Source: Chromatiaceae bacterium (GTDB lineage Bacteria; Pseudomonadota; Gammaproteobacteria; Chromatiales; Chromatiaceae). Taken from it: a stretch of 62,595 nt of DNA. Made by a program: the position numbers and the translations under genes. This document shows positions 9,184-18,520 of the stretch, one piece after another; within the stretch, counting starts at the first letter, position 1; every line of letters begins with the position of its first letter. The notes under the pieces are model-generated. The model saw only the letters and a program-made list of their open reading frames with translations, did no database searches and was not told the origin of the DNA. Location: assembly GCA_013426805.1 (NCBI GenBank), contig JACDZG010000011.1:28942-91536 (forward strand). Reading direction: 5' to 3'.

Positions 9184-10713
9184 TTGACAGTTTCACCTCC
9201 CCCTGCCAAACCGGATTCCGGCCACGGGCGCAAGCCCCATGCGGTGATCATCGGCAGCGGTTTCGGCGGGTTGGCTGCGGCCGTACGATTAGGTGCGCGC
9301 GGCTATCGGGTGACCGTCCTTGAGCGCCTGGACGCACCGGGCGGTCGCGCCTATGTTCACCGGCAAGACGGCTTCACCTTCGATGCCGGCCCGACCATCA
9401 TCACCGCACCCTTCCTACTCGACGAGCTGTGGGGTCTCTGCGGCAAACGCTTCGCCGACGCTGTCGAGCTGCGGCTGATGGAACCCTTCTACCGTATCCG
9501 TTTCGACAACGGCGAGCATTTCGACTACAGCGGCGATCCCGAGCGAATCCGCGCTGAAATCGCCCGTTTCGCCCCTGAGGATCTGGCCGGATACGAAGGT
9601 TTTCTGAAAAAGAGCGAGGCTATTTTCCGGGTCGGCTTCGAACAACTCGCCCACGTCCCCTTCAGTTCCTTCATGGACATGGTGCGGATCATCCCGCCCA
9701 TGTTGAAGCTCCAGAGCTACCGCAGCGTCTATAGCCTTGTGTCTTCCTACATCAAGGACCCACGGATGCGCACCATCCTGTCCTTTCACCCTTTGCTGAT
9801 CGGCGGCAACCCGTTTACCGTGACCTCGATTTATGCCCTGATCTCCTTCCTGGAGCGGCAGTGGGGCGTCCATTGGGCGATGGGAGGAACCGGCCGTCTG
9901 GTGAGCGGGCTGGTGAGCCTGATCGAGGGTCAGGGTAATCAGGTACGCTGCGGCGCCGAAGTGGCCGAGATCCTGGTCGACCAGGGCACGGCCCGCGGGG
10001 TCCGGCTGACGGATGGCGAGAAGATCCCAGCCGATATTGTCGTCTCGAACGCCGATGCGGCCTGGACCTATGCGAACTTGCTGCCGGGGGTCAAACGTCG
10101 TCGCTGGCCCGACTGGCGGCTCAAGCGCACGCAGTATTCCAACGGGCTCTTCGTCTGGTATTTCGGTACCCGCCGTCAATACCCGGACGTTCTGCATCAC
10201 ACCATCCTGATGGGTCCGCGCTACAAGGAACTCGTGCAGGACATTTTCAAACGCAAGATACTGGCGAAAGACTTCAGCCTCTATCTGCACCGGCCAACCG
10301 CGACTGATCCTGCGCTGGCCCCGGCGGGCTGCGACACCTTCTATGCGCTGGCCCCGGTTCCGCACCTGGACAGCGGAACGGACTGGACGACTCAGGCCGA
10401 GCCTTACCGCCAAGCGGTTTGCGCCTATCTGGAACAGAGTCTGCTGCCGGGTCTGTCAGAACATCTGGCGACCTCCCGGGTGACCACTCCGCTCGATTTT
10501 CAGCACCGGCTCCTGGCTTACAAGGGCGCCGGTTTCAGCCTCGAACCAGTGCTCTGGCAGAGCGCCTGGTTCCGCCCGCACAATGCCAGCGAAGAGGTCC
10601 GCCACCTCTACCTGGTTGGGGCGGGAACCCATCCCGGCGCCGGCGTACCCGGCGTCATATCTTCCGCCCGTGTACTCGATACGGTGGTGCCCGATGCGAC
10701 AACCTTCGCTTAA
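9184..10713 (+). CDS. crtI: Phytoene desaturase CrtI
   Basis: 509-residue FAD enzyme that introduces double bonds into phytoene to give neurosporene or lycopene. The dinucleotide motif IIGSGFGGLAAAVRL begins near residue 22, and the C-terminal motif YLVGAGTHPGAGVPG is typical of the CrtI/CrtD family. The TTG at 9184 is the only start after an in-frame stop at 9169 that leaves a normal N-terminus; no strong ribosome site is visible. crtB overlaps its end by 20 bases, forming the usual crtIB pair. Repression by a CrtJ/PpsR-type protein is likely from the operator just upstream. Confidence 0.95.
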   Translation: MTVSPPPAKPDSGHGRKPHAVIIGSGFGGLAAAVRLGARGYRVTVLERLDAPGGRAYVHRQDGFTFDAGPTIITAPFLLDELWGLCGKRFADAVELRLMEPFYRIRFDNGEHFDYSGDPERIRAEIARFAPEDLAGYEGFLKKSEAIFRVGFEQLAHVPFSSFMDMVRIIPPMLKLQSYRSVYSLVSSYIKDPRMRTILSFHPLLIGGNPFTVTSIYALISFLERQWGVHWAMGGTGRLVSGLVSLIEGQGNQVRCGAEVAEILVDQGTARGVRLTDGEKIPADIVVSNADAAWTYANLLPGVKRRRWPDWRLKRTQYSNGLFVWYFGTRRQYPDVLHHTILMGPRYKELVQDIFKRKILAKDFSLYLHRPTATDPALAPAGCDTFYALAPVPHLDSGTDWTTQAEPYRQAVCAYLEQSLLPGLSEHLATSRVTTPLDFQHRLLAYKGAGFSLEPVLWQSAWFRPHNASEEVRHLYLVGAGTHPGAGVPGVISSARVLDTVVPDATTFA

Positions 10714-11827
10714 TCTGCGATTCTCGACCCAAGACGACCTGGTCACATGCCGTGATCTGCTCTGCGGGGGCTCGCGCTCCTTCTACGCCGCGTCGCTGCT
10801 GCTGCCGCGGCGCGTCTATGAACCGGCGACGGCGCTTTACGCCTTCTGCCGCATCGCCGACGATGAAATTGACCTGGCCGACCGCCCGCATGACGCGGTG
10901 ATTGCGCTCAAGCAACGGCTCGACGCCGTCTATGCCGGCCGCCCCATGCAGATTCCCGCCGATCGCGCCTTGGCCGATGTCGTTGTTCAGTTCGCCATAC
11001 CCCGTACTCTATTGGATGCTTTAATCGAAGGCTTTGCGTGGGACGCGGAGGGCCGCCGCTACGAGGATATCTCGTCGGTCTACGCTTATTCCGCGCGGGT
11101 CGCCGCCACGGTCGGGGCCATGATGACCCTGCTGATGGGCGTGCGCGATCCGGACCTCCTCGCCCGTGCCTGTGACCTCGGCGTCGCCATGCAACTCTCC
11201 AATATCGCCCGCGACGTGGGTGAGGACGCGGCCAACGGCAGGCTCTATCTGCCGCGCGAATGGCTGCGCGAGGAAGGCCTGGACCCGGATGCCTGGCTGG
11301 CAACACCCGTTTGGAGCCCCGCCTTGGGACGGGTCGTCTCCCGGCTGCTGGCGGCGGCGGAAACACTCTACGCACGTGCCGATCAAGGCATTTCCGGCCT
11401 ACCCTTGCGTTGCCGTGCCGGGATCGGTGCCGCGCGTCACCTTTACGCGGAGATCGGTCACGAAGTCGAGCGGCGCGGGTGGGACTCCGTTTGTCAGCGC
11501 GCGGTCGTCTCACCCAGCCGCAAGGCCCGGCTGCTCCCGCGCGTTCTTGCCGCCGCCTTACCGCGCCCGGTGGTCTCGTTGCCGCCGCTTGCCGAGACCC
11601 GGTTCCTCGTCGAGGCGGTCAAAGCCCAGCCGCTGCCACAGGTCATCAACACGACTATGACTCACCCCCGTCCCGCCAAGATCGAAAATCGCGTCGTCTG
11701 GGTGCTGGACCTGTTCGAGCGGATGGAAGAGCGTGATCGTTTACGCAGCATGGAACGGGCCGCGGACTACCTGCAGCGGGTACCACAATTGGCTGAGATG
11801 CCCAGCGGTGCCGTGTCCATCAATTGA
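10694..11827 (+). CDS. crtB: Phytoene synthase CrtB
   Basis: 377-residue enzyme that condenses two geranylgeranyl diphosphates to phytoene. It shows the two aspartate-rich motifs DDEID (near residue 50) and RDVGEDAANGRLYLP (near residue 175) that bind the magnesium-diphosphate. The ATG at 10694 lies inside the last codons of crtI; longer in-frame extensions upstream only read crtI in another frame. Translation is probably coupled to crtI. The protein is somewhat longer than many CrtB because of an extra C-terminal segment of about 70 residues. Confidence 0.95.
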   Translation: MRQPSLNLRFSTQDDLVTCRDLLCGGSRSFYAASLLLPRRVYEPATALYAFCRIADDEIDLADRPHDAVIALKQRLDAVYAGRPMQIPADRALADVVVQFAIPRTLLDALIEGFAWDAEGRRYEDISSVYAYSARVAATVGAMMTLLMGVRDPDLLARACDLGVAMQLSNIARDVGEDAANGRLYLPREWLREEGLDPDAWLATPVWSPALGRVVSRLLAAAETLYARADQGISGLPLRCRAGIGAARHLYAEIGHEVERRGWDSVCQRAVVSPSRKARLLPRVLAAALPRPVVSLPPLAETRFLVEAVKAQPLPQVINTTMTHPRPAKIENRVVWVLDLFERMEERDRLRSMERAADYLQRVPQLAEMPSGAVSIN

Positions 11828-11855
11828 CGAGATCAGTCCTGCAGGGGGTGATTGA

Positions 11856-12023
11856 ATGGAAGAGCGCAATCTGTCCGGATTGATCGAACTGCTGTTCGTT
11901 GTCGGGCTGGTTGCCTGGTTCAGTTACGCCCAACTCAGAAGCGTCCGCAAAGACAAGCGGCTCACGGACGGCGAGGACCGCGCGGCCGCGTCGAAAGACC
12001 AGCCGCCGCGGGACGGCGGCTGA
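11856..12023 (+). CDS. 55-residue membrane protein at the end of crtIB
   Basis: Frame MEERNLSGLIELLFVVGLVAWF... with one transmembrane helix (about residues 9-25) followed by a highly charged tail rich in Arg, Lys and Asp. An AGGGGGTG ribosome site lies six bases before the ATG, and the gene starts 28 bases after crtB in the same direction, so it is probably the third gene of a crtI-crtB unit. No family is recognised. The good ribosome site and operon position make it more credible than a chance frame. Confidence 0.62.
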   Translation: MEERNLSGLIELLFVVGLVAWFSYAQLRSVRKDKRLTDGEDRAAASKDQPPRDGG

Positions 12024-12116
12024 TTCATCATGGACAAGCGGTCATTCTGAGATAGGGGAACCGGCAGGGCCGTTCGTATCGTCGGCCGGCCCCCTTCGCG
12101 GTCAGCGGGACTGTGC

Positions 12117-13433
12117 TCAATCAGCCTTAGCGCCAAAGGCGTCAATCGCGGCATGCAGCTCCGCATGGTCCGAAGCCTGTTGCTCGATACTGACGCCTTT
12201 GACAATGGCATCCCACGCCTGGCGCAGACTTGCCGCTCCAGCGGTCGGGCCCTGTGGGTGAGCGAAGACGCCCCGTCCGGGAATGAACCCGAAATCCACA
12301 TGGCCCACTCGGCGATAAACGCCATCCAAGGTGCCGGCCCAATCACTGCCACCCGGGATCGGCAGGCTTGGCGCGATGCCGCCCATGGGCGCGAGGCAAG
12401 CCGCAACGCCGTCCAGAACTTCGCTTTCATCCATCCCCATACGGGCGCCGAATCCAGGCATCACGATCGCATCCAACCCCGCCAGACGCTGGAGCTTATA
12501 GATGACCTTGGAATGAATGCCATAGACCGGCGACCGGCTGCAGGACGCGATCATCGAGAAGTGCCCGACCAGCGGCACCCTGCTATGCCGGCTGAGCATC
12601 CGCACCGCGCTCAGCCCCACCGGCATCGCATTCACCATCAGGAGGTTGGCGCCATTGGCAACCGCGAGGTCATGCAGATCGCATAGCCGATCCACTTCAT
12701 CGGTGATGTTTGCAAGGTAGCCTTTCCTGACACCAGTCACCTCCTCCGCCCGACGTCGCGCCTGCCCCAACAAGGCAGAGCGCTCGGCCAACGGGCACCA
12801 GGGGGCATCGGCCAGCATCTCATCGTCTTTGGCGACGTCAAGCCCTCCCAGCCAGCCCTGATATCCCAGTTCGGCGAAGGGCTCAGGAGGCAAGCCGATG
12901 TTAGGCTTGATGACCCCGAAGAAGATCGGACGTCCATGAACGCCGAGCAAGTCCCGAATACCTGCAATACCAAACCGCGGCCCGGTGAATTCCGCCAAAA
13001 AAGACGGCGGCAAGCGAATATCCATCAGCTTGATCACGGGTATCCCGGGGACGAAAAATACGCCCTCACCGACCACCGCCGACAGCAAGTTGGGGATGCG
13101 CGGACCAAAGTTGCCATGGGGGTGAGCGATGGTGACGGTACAGACGCAGACCTCCCCCCGGCCTTGCGGCTGCGCACTCGCCCCGAGCGTCAGACTCGGA
13201 GCGGACTGTCGACGCTCCACCCGCAGTTCCAACACTTTGGCGGCAAAGCGCGCCCGAAAATCCTCGTCGATCCCGACCCGGTGCCATTGCGCGGTCGACT
13301 GTTCGCTGCACAGGTGGGCCGCGGCGATGCGCGGATCCCCATAACACTCGAAACGATAATCCAGTTCAATCGCGGACGCTGGATCGTAATCGGCGCGGTT
13401 CAGAAAGAACCCTTCGCTGTCTGTCGGTGTCAT
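12117..13433 (-). CDS. RuBisCO-like protein (form IV)
   Basis: 438-residue member of the RuBisCO superfamily that is probably not a carboxylase. By eye, IKPN replaces the catalytic IKPK (second lysine lost). [10 protein letters not shown] keeps the lysine that is carbamylated in true RuBisCO and the acidic metal ligands. The His-Arg pair reads GHFSM (Arg lost) and loop 6 reads HSKVIYK. Form IV proteins act in methionine salvage/sulfur metabolism or an MTA-to-isoprenoid shunt; some of unknown role occur in phototrophs. The ATG at 13433 is used because the longer frame runs into yjbQ. It is third in an idi-yjbQ-RLP string. Confidence 0.85.
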   Translation of the reverse strand: MTPTDSEGFFLNRADYDPASAIELDYRFECYGDPRIAAAHLCSEQSTAQWHRVGIDEDFRARFAAKVLELRVERRQSAPSLTLGASAQPQGRGEVCVCTVTIAHPHGNFGPRIPNLLSAVVGEGVFFVPGIPVIKLMDIRLPPSFLAEFTGPRFGIAGIRDLLGVHGRPIFFGVIKPNIGLPPEPFAELGYQGWLGGLDVAKDDEMLADAPWCPLAERSALLGQARRRAEEVTGVRKGYLANITDEVDRLCDLHDLAVANGANLLMVNAMPVGLSAVRMLSRHSRVPLVGHFSMIASCSRSPVYGIHSKVIYKLQRLAGLDAIVMPGFGARMGMDESEVLDGVAACLAPMGGIAPSLPIPGGSDWAGTLDGVYRRVGHVDFGFIPGRGVFAHPQGPTAGAASLRQAWDAIVKGVSIEQQASDHAELHAAIDAFGAKAD

Positions 13434-13465
13434 ATCAGGAGATGCCCGATTGCCTGTGCGTTGAC

Positions 13466-13891
13466 TTAGCTGCCAAGAAACTGGGCCAGAATCCTGCGCT
13501 CGGAGCGCGGACCATCCAGTTCGATAAAGAACACGGACTGCCATCCACCCAGCATCAGTTTCCCACCAGAGATCGGGATGGTCTCAGTGGCATTCATGAA
13601 CAGCCCCATCAGATGCGCGTGCGCATTGTCCCTACCGTCTACAGGCGCTCTATTGTGAAGATAGTCGCCACGCTGGGGCACCAGATCGCTCAGGTACTTG
13701 ACCATATCCCGTTGCAGCATCTCCTCGCGTTCATTGAGATTGACGTGCGCGGTCGTATGCGGGGAAATCAAGGTGACCAGGCCGTCTCGAATTTCTGCTT
13801 TCTCGAGGGCATGCTCTACATCAGCGGTGATATCGATCACCTGGATCGGATCAAGCGTGGCCACGGAAATCTGTTGGAGGATGATCTTCAT
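13466..13891 (-). CDS. yjbQ: YjbQ/UPF0047 family protein
   Basis: 141 residues, the normal length for this family. The conserved core is [11 protein letters not shown] near residue 44, then HNR and NAHAHLMG, and [22 protein letters not shown] near the end. YjbQ proteins form small trimers, and in E. coli one has weak thiamine-phosphate synthase activity; the cellular role is unsettled. It lies between idi and the RuBisCO-like gene with gaps of about 60 and 32 bases, all on the same strand. Confidence 0.88.
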   Translation of the reverse strand: MKIILQQISVATLDPIQVIDITADVEHALEKAEIRDGLVTLISPHTTAHVNLNEREEMLQRDMVKYLSDLVPQRGDYLHNRAPVDGRDNAHAHLMGLFMNATETIPISGGKLMLGGWQSVFFIELDGPRSERRILAQFLGS

Positions 13892-13951
13892 CGTGTTTTC
13901 GCCACGCGGTTTCGCCGACGCTCACGCGCTCCTGCACGAGACCAGATCGCG

Positions 13952-14533
13952 TTAATCTTCCAGAGGGTCGTCGAACACACGCTCAGCGATAAGCCGAAAC
14001 CAGGGCGTGAAGAGATCCGGCGATACTCTGACAGCGCGCCTGACCGCACCGACCGAAATCCAGCGCCAGGCTCCAACCTCCGCCGGATCGGGTCGGGGTT
14101 CGCCGACAAAACGCCCGCGAAACACATGCAGATACTCGTGCTCAACTAATCCGGAAAGCGGGTCCGCAGCCCGGTAGGTCAACTGCATCTGCTCGGTCAA
14201 GGGTGCATGAAAACCCAGTTCCTCACCGAGTCGACGTAACGCGGCACGCGCTGTCGGTTCGTCCGGGCGTGGATGTCCGCAACAACTATTCGACCACTGC
14301 CCCGCAAAGTGATATTTGGTGTCGGCTCTGCGCTGTAACAGCAGGTCACCGCCCGCATTGAAGATAAAAATAGAGAAAGCGCGGTGCAGCAAACCGCGCC
14401 GATGAACATCCAATTTGTCGCCGTCTCCGATTGCGTGGTCCTGGTCATCCACCAGGATGACCCGCTCCAGCGCATCCTGCCGGGCGACGCGTGCTGAACC
14501 TTCGCTCGAATACGAGACGATCGCTGCCTTCAA
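13952..14533 (-). CDS. idi: Isopentenyl-diphosphate delta-isomerase, type 1
   Basis: 193-residue Nudix-fold enzyme that interconverts IPP and DMAPP, feeding GGPP for carotenoids and the bacteriochlorophyll tail. Visible motifs include HRAFSIFIFN, the active-site cysteine segment WSNSCCGHPRP and GEELGF in the Nudix box, then EHEYLHVF. The TTG at 14533 is chosen because GGAG stands eight bases before it and the family length fits; the longer frame upstream crosses the puf terminator. It follows pufA2 by 200 bases on the same strand. A hairpin between them suggests separate or only partial read-through expression. Confidence 0.92.
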   Translation of the reverse strand: MKAAIVSYSSEGSARVARQDALERVILVDDQDHAIGDGDKLDVHRRGLLHRAFSIFIFNAGGDLLLQRRADTKYHFAGQWSNSCCGHPRPDEPTARAALRRLGEELGFHAPLTEQMQLTYRAADPLSGLVEHEYLHVFRGRFVGEPRPDPAEVGAWRWISVGAVRRAVRVSPDLFTPWFRLIAERVFDDPLED

Positions 14534-14680
14534 CTTGTCATCTCCGCTCGAATCAACCGCCGGATCCGATTCCAGAGAAAAACGAGACCTACGCGCGGTA
14601 AACAATCCATCGCAAGCCACCATCGGGCTGAAAAAAGCTGTGGCAAAACACCCGAACATTCTGTAACCGCACTCGCAGAA

Positions 14681-14715
14681 GGGCCGGCCAAGTCGTTTCC
14701 GAGCATGGCCGGCCC
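14681..14715 (-). terminator. Hairpin ending the puf operon
   Basis: Arms GGGCCGGCCA (14681-14690) and TGGCCGGCCC (14706-14715) form a perfect 10-bp stem with a 15-base loop, 19 bases behind the pufA2 stop. It is GC-rich but lacks a long T-run. It sits between pufA2 and idi. Confidence 0.6.
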
Positions 14716-14733
14716 ATACCGCAAGCGAAACCC

Positions 14734-14913
14734 CTAACGACGGATGGCCGCAGGCGGATTCGAGATGATCGGCTTCGCGTAAGCGGTGTCGAGCCAATTG
14801 AAGTTGGCGGTGCTGAGCAGAATGAAATGAATCAACAGGCCCAACACGGCGAGAAAGCCAAAGAGCGCAATCAAAGCACGACGGGGATCGAAAAGATGCC
14901 AGATCTTGTACAT
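14734..14913 (-). CDS. pufA2: LH1 antenna alpha polypeptide, second copy
   Basis: 59 residues with one membrane helix; His29 in GLLIHFILL binds bacteriochlorophyll and a Trp lies 11 residues later (NFNWLD). It is almost identical to the first copy through the helix up to SNPP, then ends after five more residues (AAIRR), so it lacks the long Ala/Pro tail of copy 1. It follows pufB2 by 44 bases. Duplicate pufBA pairs behind pufC are known in other Chromatiaceae. Confidence 0.93.
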   Translation of the reverse strand: MYKIWHLFDPRRALIALFGFLAVLGLLIHFILLSTANFNWLDTAYAKPIISNPPAAIRR

Positions 14914-14957
14914 GTCAAGTCTCCAATGAGTGGATAGTGTTCAGCAGAAAGCGCGGC

Positions 14958-15107
14958 TTAAAGCCAGGGACGCCACGCCCACACCAGAATGTGTGCGACT
15001 ACGACAATGCCGAAAAAGGCGGTCATGCTCTGGACGAAGATGCCGTGAAACTCTTTTGCTTCGTCATCTGTAAGCCCGGTAAGGCTCGTGCTCTTGTTCT
15101 CAGCCAT
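14958..15107 (-). CDS. pufB2: LH1 antenna beta polypeptide, second copy
   Basis: 49 residues; the sequence from LTGL to the C-terminal WAWRPWL matches the first copy except for one residue (LTDDEA versus LSDDEA) and two extra N-terminal residues. The helix contains the bacteriochlorophyll ligand His in [14 protein letters not shown] precedes the ATG. It is part of a pufB2A2 pair placed 320 bases behind pufC and most likely a recent duplication of pufB1A1. Confidence 0.93.
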   Translation of the reverse strand: MAENKSTSLTGLTDDEAKEFHGIFVQSMTAFFGIVVVAHILVWAWRPWL

Positions 15108-15427
15108 TGGAATTACCCTCACGATGTCAAAATGGCCACTGGGGCCGTTTCTGCGCACTAAGAAAGTGTCCATTTTCTACTTCCCGATTGTTGGCCGACA
15201 TTGGCGCCCAAAGCGGGAAGCAATTGATGGACAGTTACTAAGCGCAGCCACCGGGTCGTGGCCAGCACGGCCACGACCCAACGAATCCGATCTCCGCGTC
15301 GGCGAACCCCGCGGTGACGTCACGCATGCCGGATCGGTCGACGCGCGTCCCAGAAACGCTTGCCTCCGTCCCTGCGAGGCGTAGCCGGAGATGGGGCTCC
15401 GGCAATCAAAAGCCTCAGAAGACAATA
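15108..15427 (-). terminator. pufC-pufB2 spacer with hairpin
   Basis: The 320-base spacer holds no gene. A stem with arms GCCGGAG (15384-15390) and CTCCGGC (15397-15403) sits 25 bases behind the pufC stop. It may end or slow the pufLMC message or protect its 3' end. A separate promoter for pufB2A2 could lie here, but no clear -35/-10 pair was found. Confidence 0.45.
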
Positions 15428-16597
15428 CTACATCAAACCTTCCTGAACTGCTGCCTCTCCAGTGACCTTTCCGCCAGGTGCATCCAGCGCCTCGGCGTCG
15501 GTCTGAACCGCCGCGGGTGCGGCAGGTTCAGGGGCGGCCTCAGGAGTGGGGACGACCACTGGACTGGGCTGGCCCAACACCGGATAGTCCTTCAACATCG
15601 GCTCTCCGAAGAGCGGTTTGTTGATGCCCTGATGGCAGGTTTCGCAGCCAATTCGCATCGGATCGCCCAAAGGACCCTTGCGCGATGCCGGCAAGAGGTC
15701 GTTCAACGGCCAGATGTATGCCTTGTTCATCTCCCGTACCTGCCGAACTGCGTACCAGCCTTTCGTCCGTGTCGGCTGGCTTTGACTCCAGTCCGCGAAC
15801 TGACGGCTGTTGTGACAATGATTGCAGCCAACGCCCAGGGAGCGTGACATGTACATCATCAGCGCGTAGGTCCACTCCGTCTTCTTCGTGTTGATCGTAT
15901 CGTTCCAACCCGGCGACAAGGCCGTTGCCGGTGTGATTACGATCGACGTGTCCTTGTCGAAGAAGGTGGTCATCGGATCATAGGGTAGCGACGCAAAGGC
16001 CGGTACCGCGGACAGCCGGTTCTGACCGGATGCACCCTGTCCACTAGCCGCACGCCCTGGGTTGGTTGTCCAGACGTACTTCGGAATCGCGTTGCCACGG
16101 TGACAGGTGTAGCAGGTCACCCCGGTCGGCGCGACGTGAGCGCCCCACGCGGCGTTGGTCCGTTGGGTCATTTGGATCATCGAGCGCGAGACCACTTTCT
16201 GGTACTTAGTGTCCGCAGCCATGTCCGCCAGATCGTGGCAATAGACACACCCTTGCCCAGCGACCCACTGATCCTTCGGCACCACCCACTCGGTGAGCGC
16301 CAGCATCAGCCTGGTGAACTCGGTGAGCGGGACATCACCCAAGACCTGCAGGTTCTTATACACAGTCCCGGCAGTGATCGGCACCGGTACTGCCGGCGGC
16401 TGAACTGCCGGTGGGACATTTGCGCGATGCTGGGCCGCGAGGATCCGGGGATTCACATAGGCATTCTGGCCCACACCCCGATATCCGCGTTGCTCCGAGT
16501 CTGGCGGCGGCCGCTCGCAACCGGCGACGATCATCGCCGCCAATCCGACAGCAGCCAACGGCAAAATCTTCGGTGCTGAAAAGATGCTCACTTTCAT
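15428..16597 (-). CDS. pufC: Reaction-centre tetraheme cytochrome c subunit PufC
   Basis: 389-residue periplasmic cytochrome that re-reduces the special pair. Four CxxCH heme sites are seen at residues 117-121 (CVYCH), 162-166 (CYTCH), 258-262 (CNHCH) and 318-322 (CETCH). A lipobox ending VAGC at Cys27 predicts a lipid anchor. The tail after residue 340 is rich in Pro/Ala/Val. The ATG at 16597 overlaps the pufM stop by one base (TGATG), so translation is coupled; a GTG one codon earlier is the alternative. Confidence 0.96.
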   Translation of the reverse strand: MKVSIFSAPKILPLAAVGLAAMIVAGCERPPPDSEQRGYRGVGQNAYVNPRILAAQHRANVPPAVQPPAVPVPITAGTVYKNLQVLGDVPLTEFTRLMLALTEWVVPKDQWVAGQGCVYCHDLADMAADTKYQKVVSRSMIQMTQRTNAAWGAHVAPTGVTCYTCHRGNAIPKYVWTTNPGRAASGQGASGQNRLSAVPAFASLPYDPMTTFFDKDTSIVITPATALSPGWNDTINTKKTEWTYALMMYMSRSLGVGCNHCHNSRQFADWSQSQPTRTKGWYAVRQVREMNKAYIWPLNDLLPASRKGPLGDPMRIGCETCHQGINKPLFGEPMLKDYPVLGQPSPVVVPTPEAAPEPAAPAAVQTDAEALDAPGGKVTGEAAVQEGLM

Positions 16598-17571
16598 CAC
16601 AATGCTCCCGGAAGTGAGGCTGGATCAGGAACCGGCACACCCTCGAATGGGTACGCGGGAACCAGACCGTGCTTGATGCCCCACAGATACCAGTTGTCAA
16701 CCACGGTGCCGGTCAACAGGATGCCGATACCACCAGTGATGACGACCAGTACCGCAAACCAGTAGGCCCAGCGATGGATCGACTCCATGGTCGCATTGAA
16801 ACCCATGGTCCATCTCCACAGCAACTGCGCGCGCTCGGCCGCCGTGCCGCGATCCGTGATCTGATCGATTTCCCGATCGCCGCCGTAGCGACTCACGGCC
16901 AGAATGGTCCCACCATGCATCGCGAACAGAACCGCCGAGCCGTAGAGGAAGGCGATCGAGAGCATGTGGAACGGGTTGTAGTAAAGGTTACCGTAGGCGA
17001 TCGAGAAGGCGGCCGTCCAGTCAAGATGCGGGAAGATCCCGAACGGCGGCGCCTCGGACCAGGAACCCATCATCACGGGGCGAATGAAACCAATCACCAG
17101 ATAGAGCCAGATCGCGGCGGCAAAGGCCCACGCCATATGCGTACCAACGCCAAGCGTGATCGCACGCCGATACGTACGCACCCACCACAGCAGGATCGAC
17201 ATGGTCAGGAAGAACCCGGCCATGAGCCACCAGCCGCCTTTTGCCAATGGCGGGATGTGCAGACCGTACTCTGGAGCCGGCGGCTCCAGTGCCAGCCAGA
17301 AGAACTCCTGGGCGAACTTGATGGGGCTCCAGTCGACCGACGCGGCCATGTTGAGCCCGATGATCTCAAAGGCGATGAAGCCGAAGATCAGCGCGAATAC
17401 GCCGCTCGTTCCCAGGTAAATGGGTCCGATCTGCGCATCGCCGATTTTGCCCAACCAGTAACTGAAGATTGGTTTGCCGATGCGGTCACGCTGACCATCG
17501 GTATGGGGCACACCCGGATAGGCCGGTGCACGTACTTGCACCGTAGTAAAAATGTTTTGGTATTCAGCCAT
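16597..17571 (-). CDS. pufM: Photosynthetic reaction centre M subunit
   Basis: 324 residues, five membrane helices, standard for PufM. It binds the special pair, accessory pigment, QA and the non-heme iron with PufL. Typical segments are [19 protein letters not shown] and [20 protein letters not shown], which hold the iron-ligand histidines. It begins 14 bases behind pufL and its TGA overlaps the pufC ATG. Confidence 0.97.
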   Translation of the reverse strand: MAEYQNIFTTVQVRAPAYPGVPHTDGQRDRIGKPIFSYWLGKIGDAQIGPIYLGTSGVFALIFGFIAFEIIGLNMAASVDWSPIKFAQEFFWLALEPPAPEYGLHIPPLAKGGWWLMAGFFLTMSILLWWVRTYRRAITLGVGTHMAWAFAAAIWLYLVIGFIRPVMMGSWSEAPPFGIFPHLDWTAAFSIAYGNLYYNPFHMLSIAFLYGSAVLFAMHGGTILAVSRYGGDREIDQITDRGTAAERAQLLWRWTMGFNATMESIHRWAYWFAVLVVITGGIGILLTGTVVDNWYLWGIKHGLVPAYPFEGVPVPDPASLPGAL

Positions 17572-17585
17572 TAGGGTACTCCTGA

Positions 17586-18410
17586 TCAGCCGAAGATCGG
17601 CATGTTAGGCCACCAGGTCCACCATTCCGGCCAGCCGCGGGTCCAGAAGGGGCCGCTGAGGATGATACAGATCGCGCTCCAGAAAGAGGCATTGATGGCG
17701 AGGAACACGCCCAGCCGATGGATGCCCAATGCGCCGATCGAATACCCAACCTCGTCCCGGAAGAAAGTGTTCTCATGCTCGGAGGTCTTCACCGTCTCAC
17801 CTTTCCCCGGATTGGTTACCGAGAGAATCAGCGATCCATGCATGGAGAGCGCAAGCGCGTTGGTGAAGAAGAAGGTGATGGCGAGCATGTGCGCCGGGTT
17901 GTAGTGGAAGTGCAGGAACTGATATCCCACATTCGACACCCAGTCCAGGTGACTGAGAATGCCGTAGGGGAAACCGTGGCCCCAAGCCCCCAACAGAACC
18001 GGCCGAATCACGACCAGCGCGACATAAGCAAAGATCGCGAAGCTGAATGCAAACGGGACATGCAGCCCGATGCCGAGCTTGCGCGCGATCTCCACCTGGC
18101 GGAGCGCCCAAGAGACAAATGCGCCGATGGCGCACAATGTGATGATCTGCCACAGACCTCCTTTCGCCATCGGCGCCATCCCGAGCCCGTAGCTCAGGTC
18201 CGGCGGCGCGATGCTGATCTGCCACAGATTCCAGGTCGGCCCCATGGCCGCACCCCAAACAATCAATAGTGTACCAAGGACGGCGAAGAAGACTGCGGTG
18301 ACTCCAAAGAAGCCGACATAAAACGGCCCGACCCAGAAATCAAAGAGATCTCCGCCGATCAGCGTTCCCCCACGAACGCGATATTTTCGCTCAAAACTCA
18401 GCATGGCCAT
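17586..18410 (-). CDS. pufL: Photosynthetic reaction centre L subunit
   Basis: 274 residues with five membrane helices, the usual size for PufL. Diagnostic stretches include [25 protein letters not shown], carrying pigment and iron ligand histidines, and the later [16 protein letters not shown] region of the QB pocket. The ATG is preceded by GAGGG. It starts 20 bases behind the intercistronic hairpins that separate it from pufA1, which in other purple bacteria set the antenna-to-reaction-centre ratio. Confidence 0.97.
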   Translation of the reverse strand: MAMLSFERKYRVRGGTLIGGDLFDFWVGPFYVGFFGVTAVFFAVLGTLLIVWGAAMGPTWNLWQISIAPPDLSYGLGMAPMAKGGLWQIITLCAIGAFVSWALRQVEIARKLGIGLHVPFAFSFAIFAYVALVVIRPVLLGAWGHGFPYGILSHLDWVSNVGYQFLHFHYNPAHMLAITFFFTNALALSMHGSLILSVTNPGKGETVKTSEHENTFFRDEVGYSIGALGIHRLGVFLAINASFWSAICIILSGPFWTRGWPEWWTWWPNMPIFG

Positions 18411-18430
18411 GATTCAACCCTCTGGTCGGG

Positions 18431-18505
18431 GGTTGCCGTCGCGGCAACCACCCCACGGTGCCAAGCAGCGGACGGGAGATCGGAAACCGATCTCCCGTCC
18501 GCTGC
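18431..18505 (-). terminator. pufA1-pufL intercistronic hairpins
   Basis: Two inverted repeats lie in the 110-base gap. The stronger has 19-base perfect arms, GCAGCGGACGGGAGATCGG (18465-18483) and its complement (18487-18505), around an AAA loop. The second has arms GGTTGCCG/CGGCAACC (18431-18449). In Rhodobacter such structures protect the pufBA part of the message and raise LH1 over reaction-centre levels; the same role is inferred here. Confidence 0.8.
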
Positions 18506-18520
18506 CAGTGGCGATTGACG

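Noticed and set aside
12117-13433. Reading the RuBisCO-superfamily gene as true RuBisCO for CO2 fixation
   Set aside because: Catalytic lysine and arginine positions are replaced (KPN, GHF) and no small subunit or activase genes are near.
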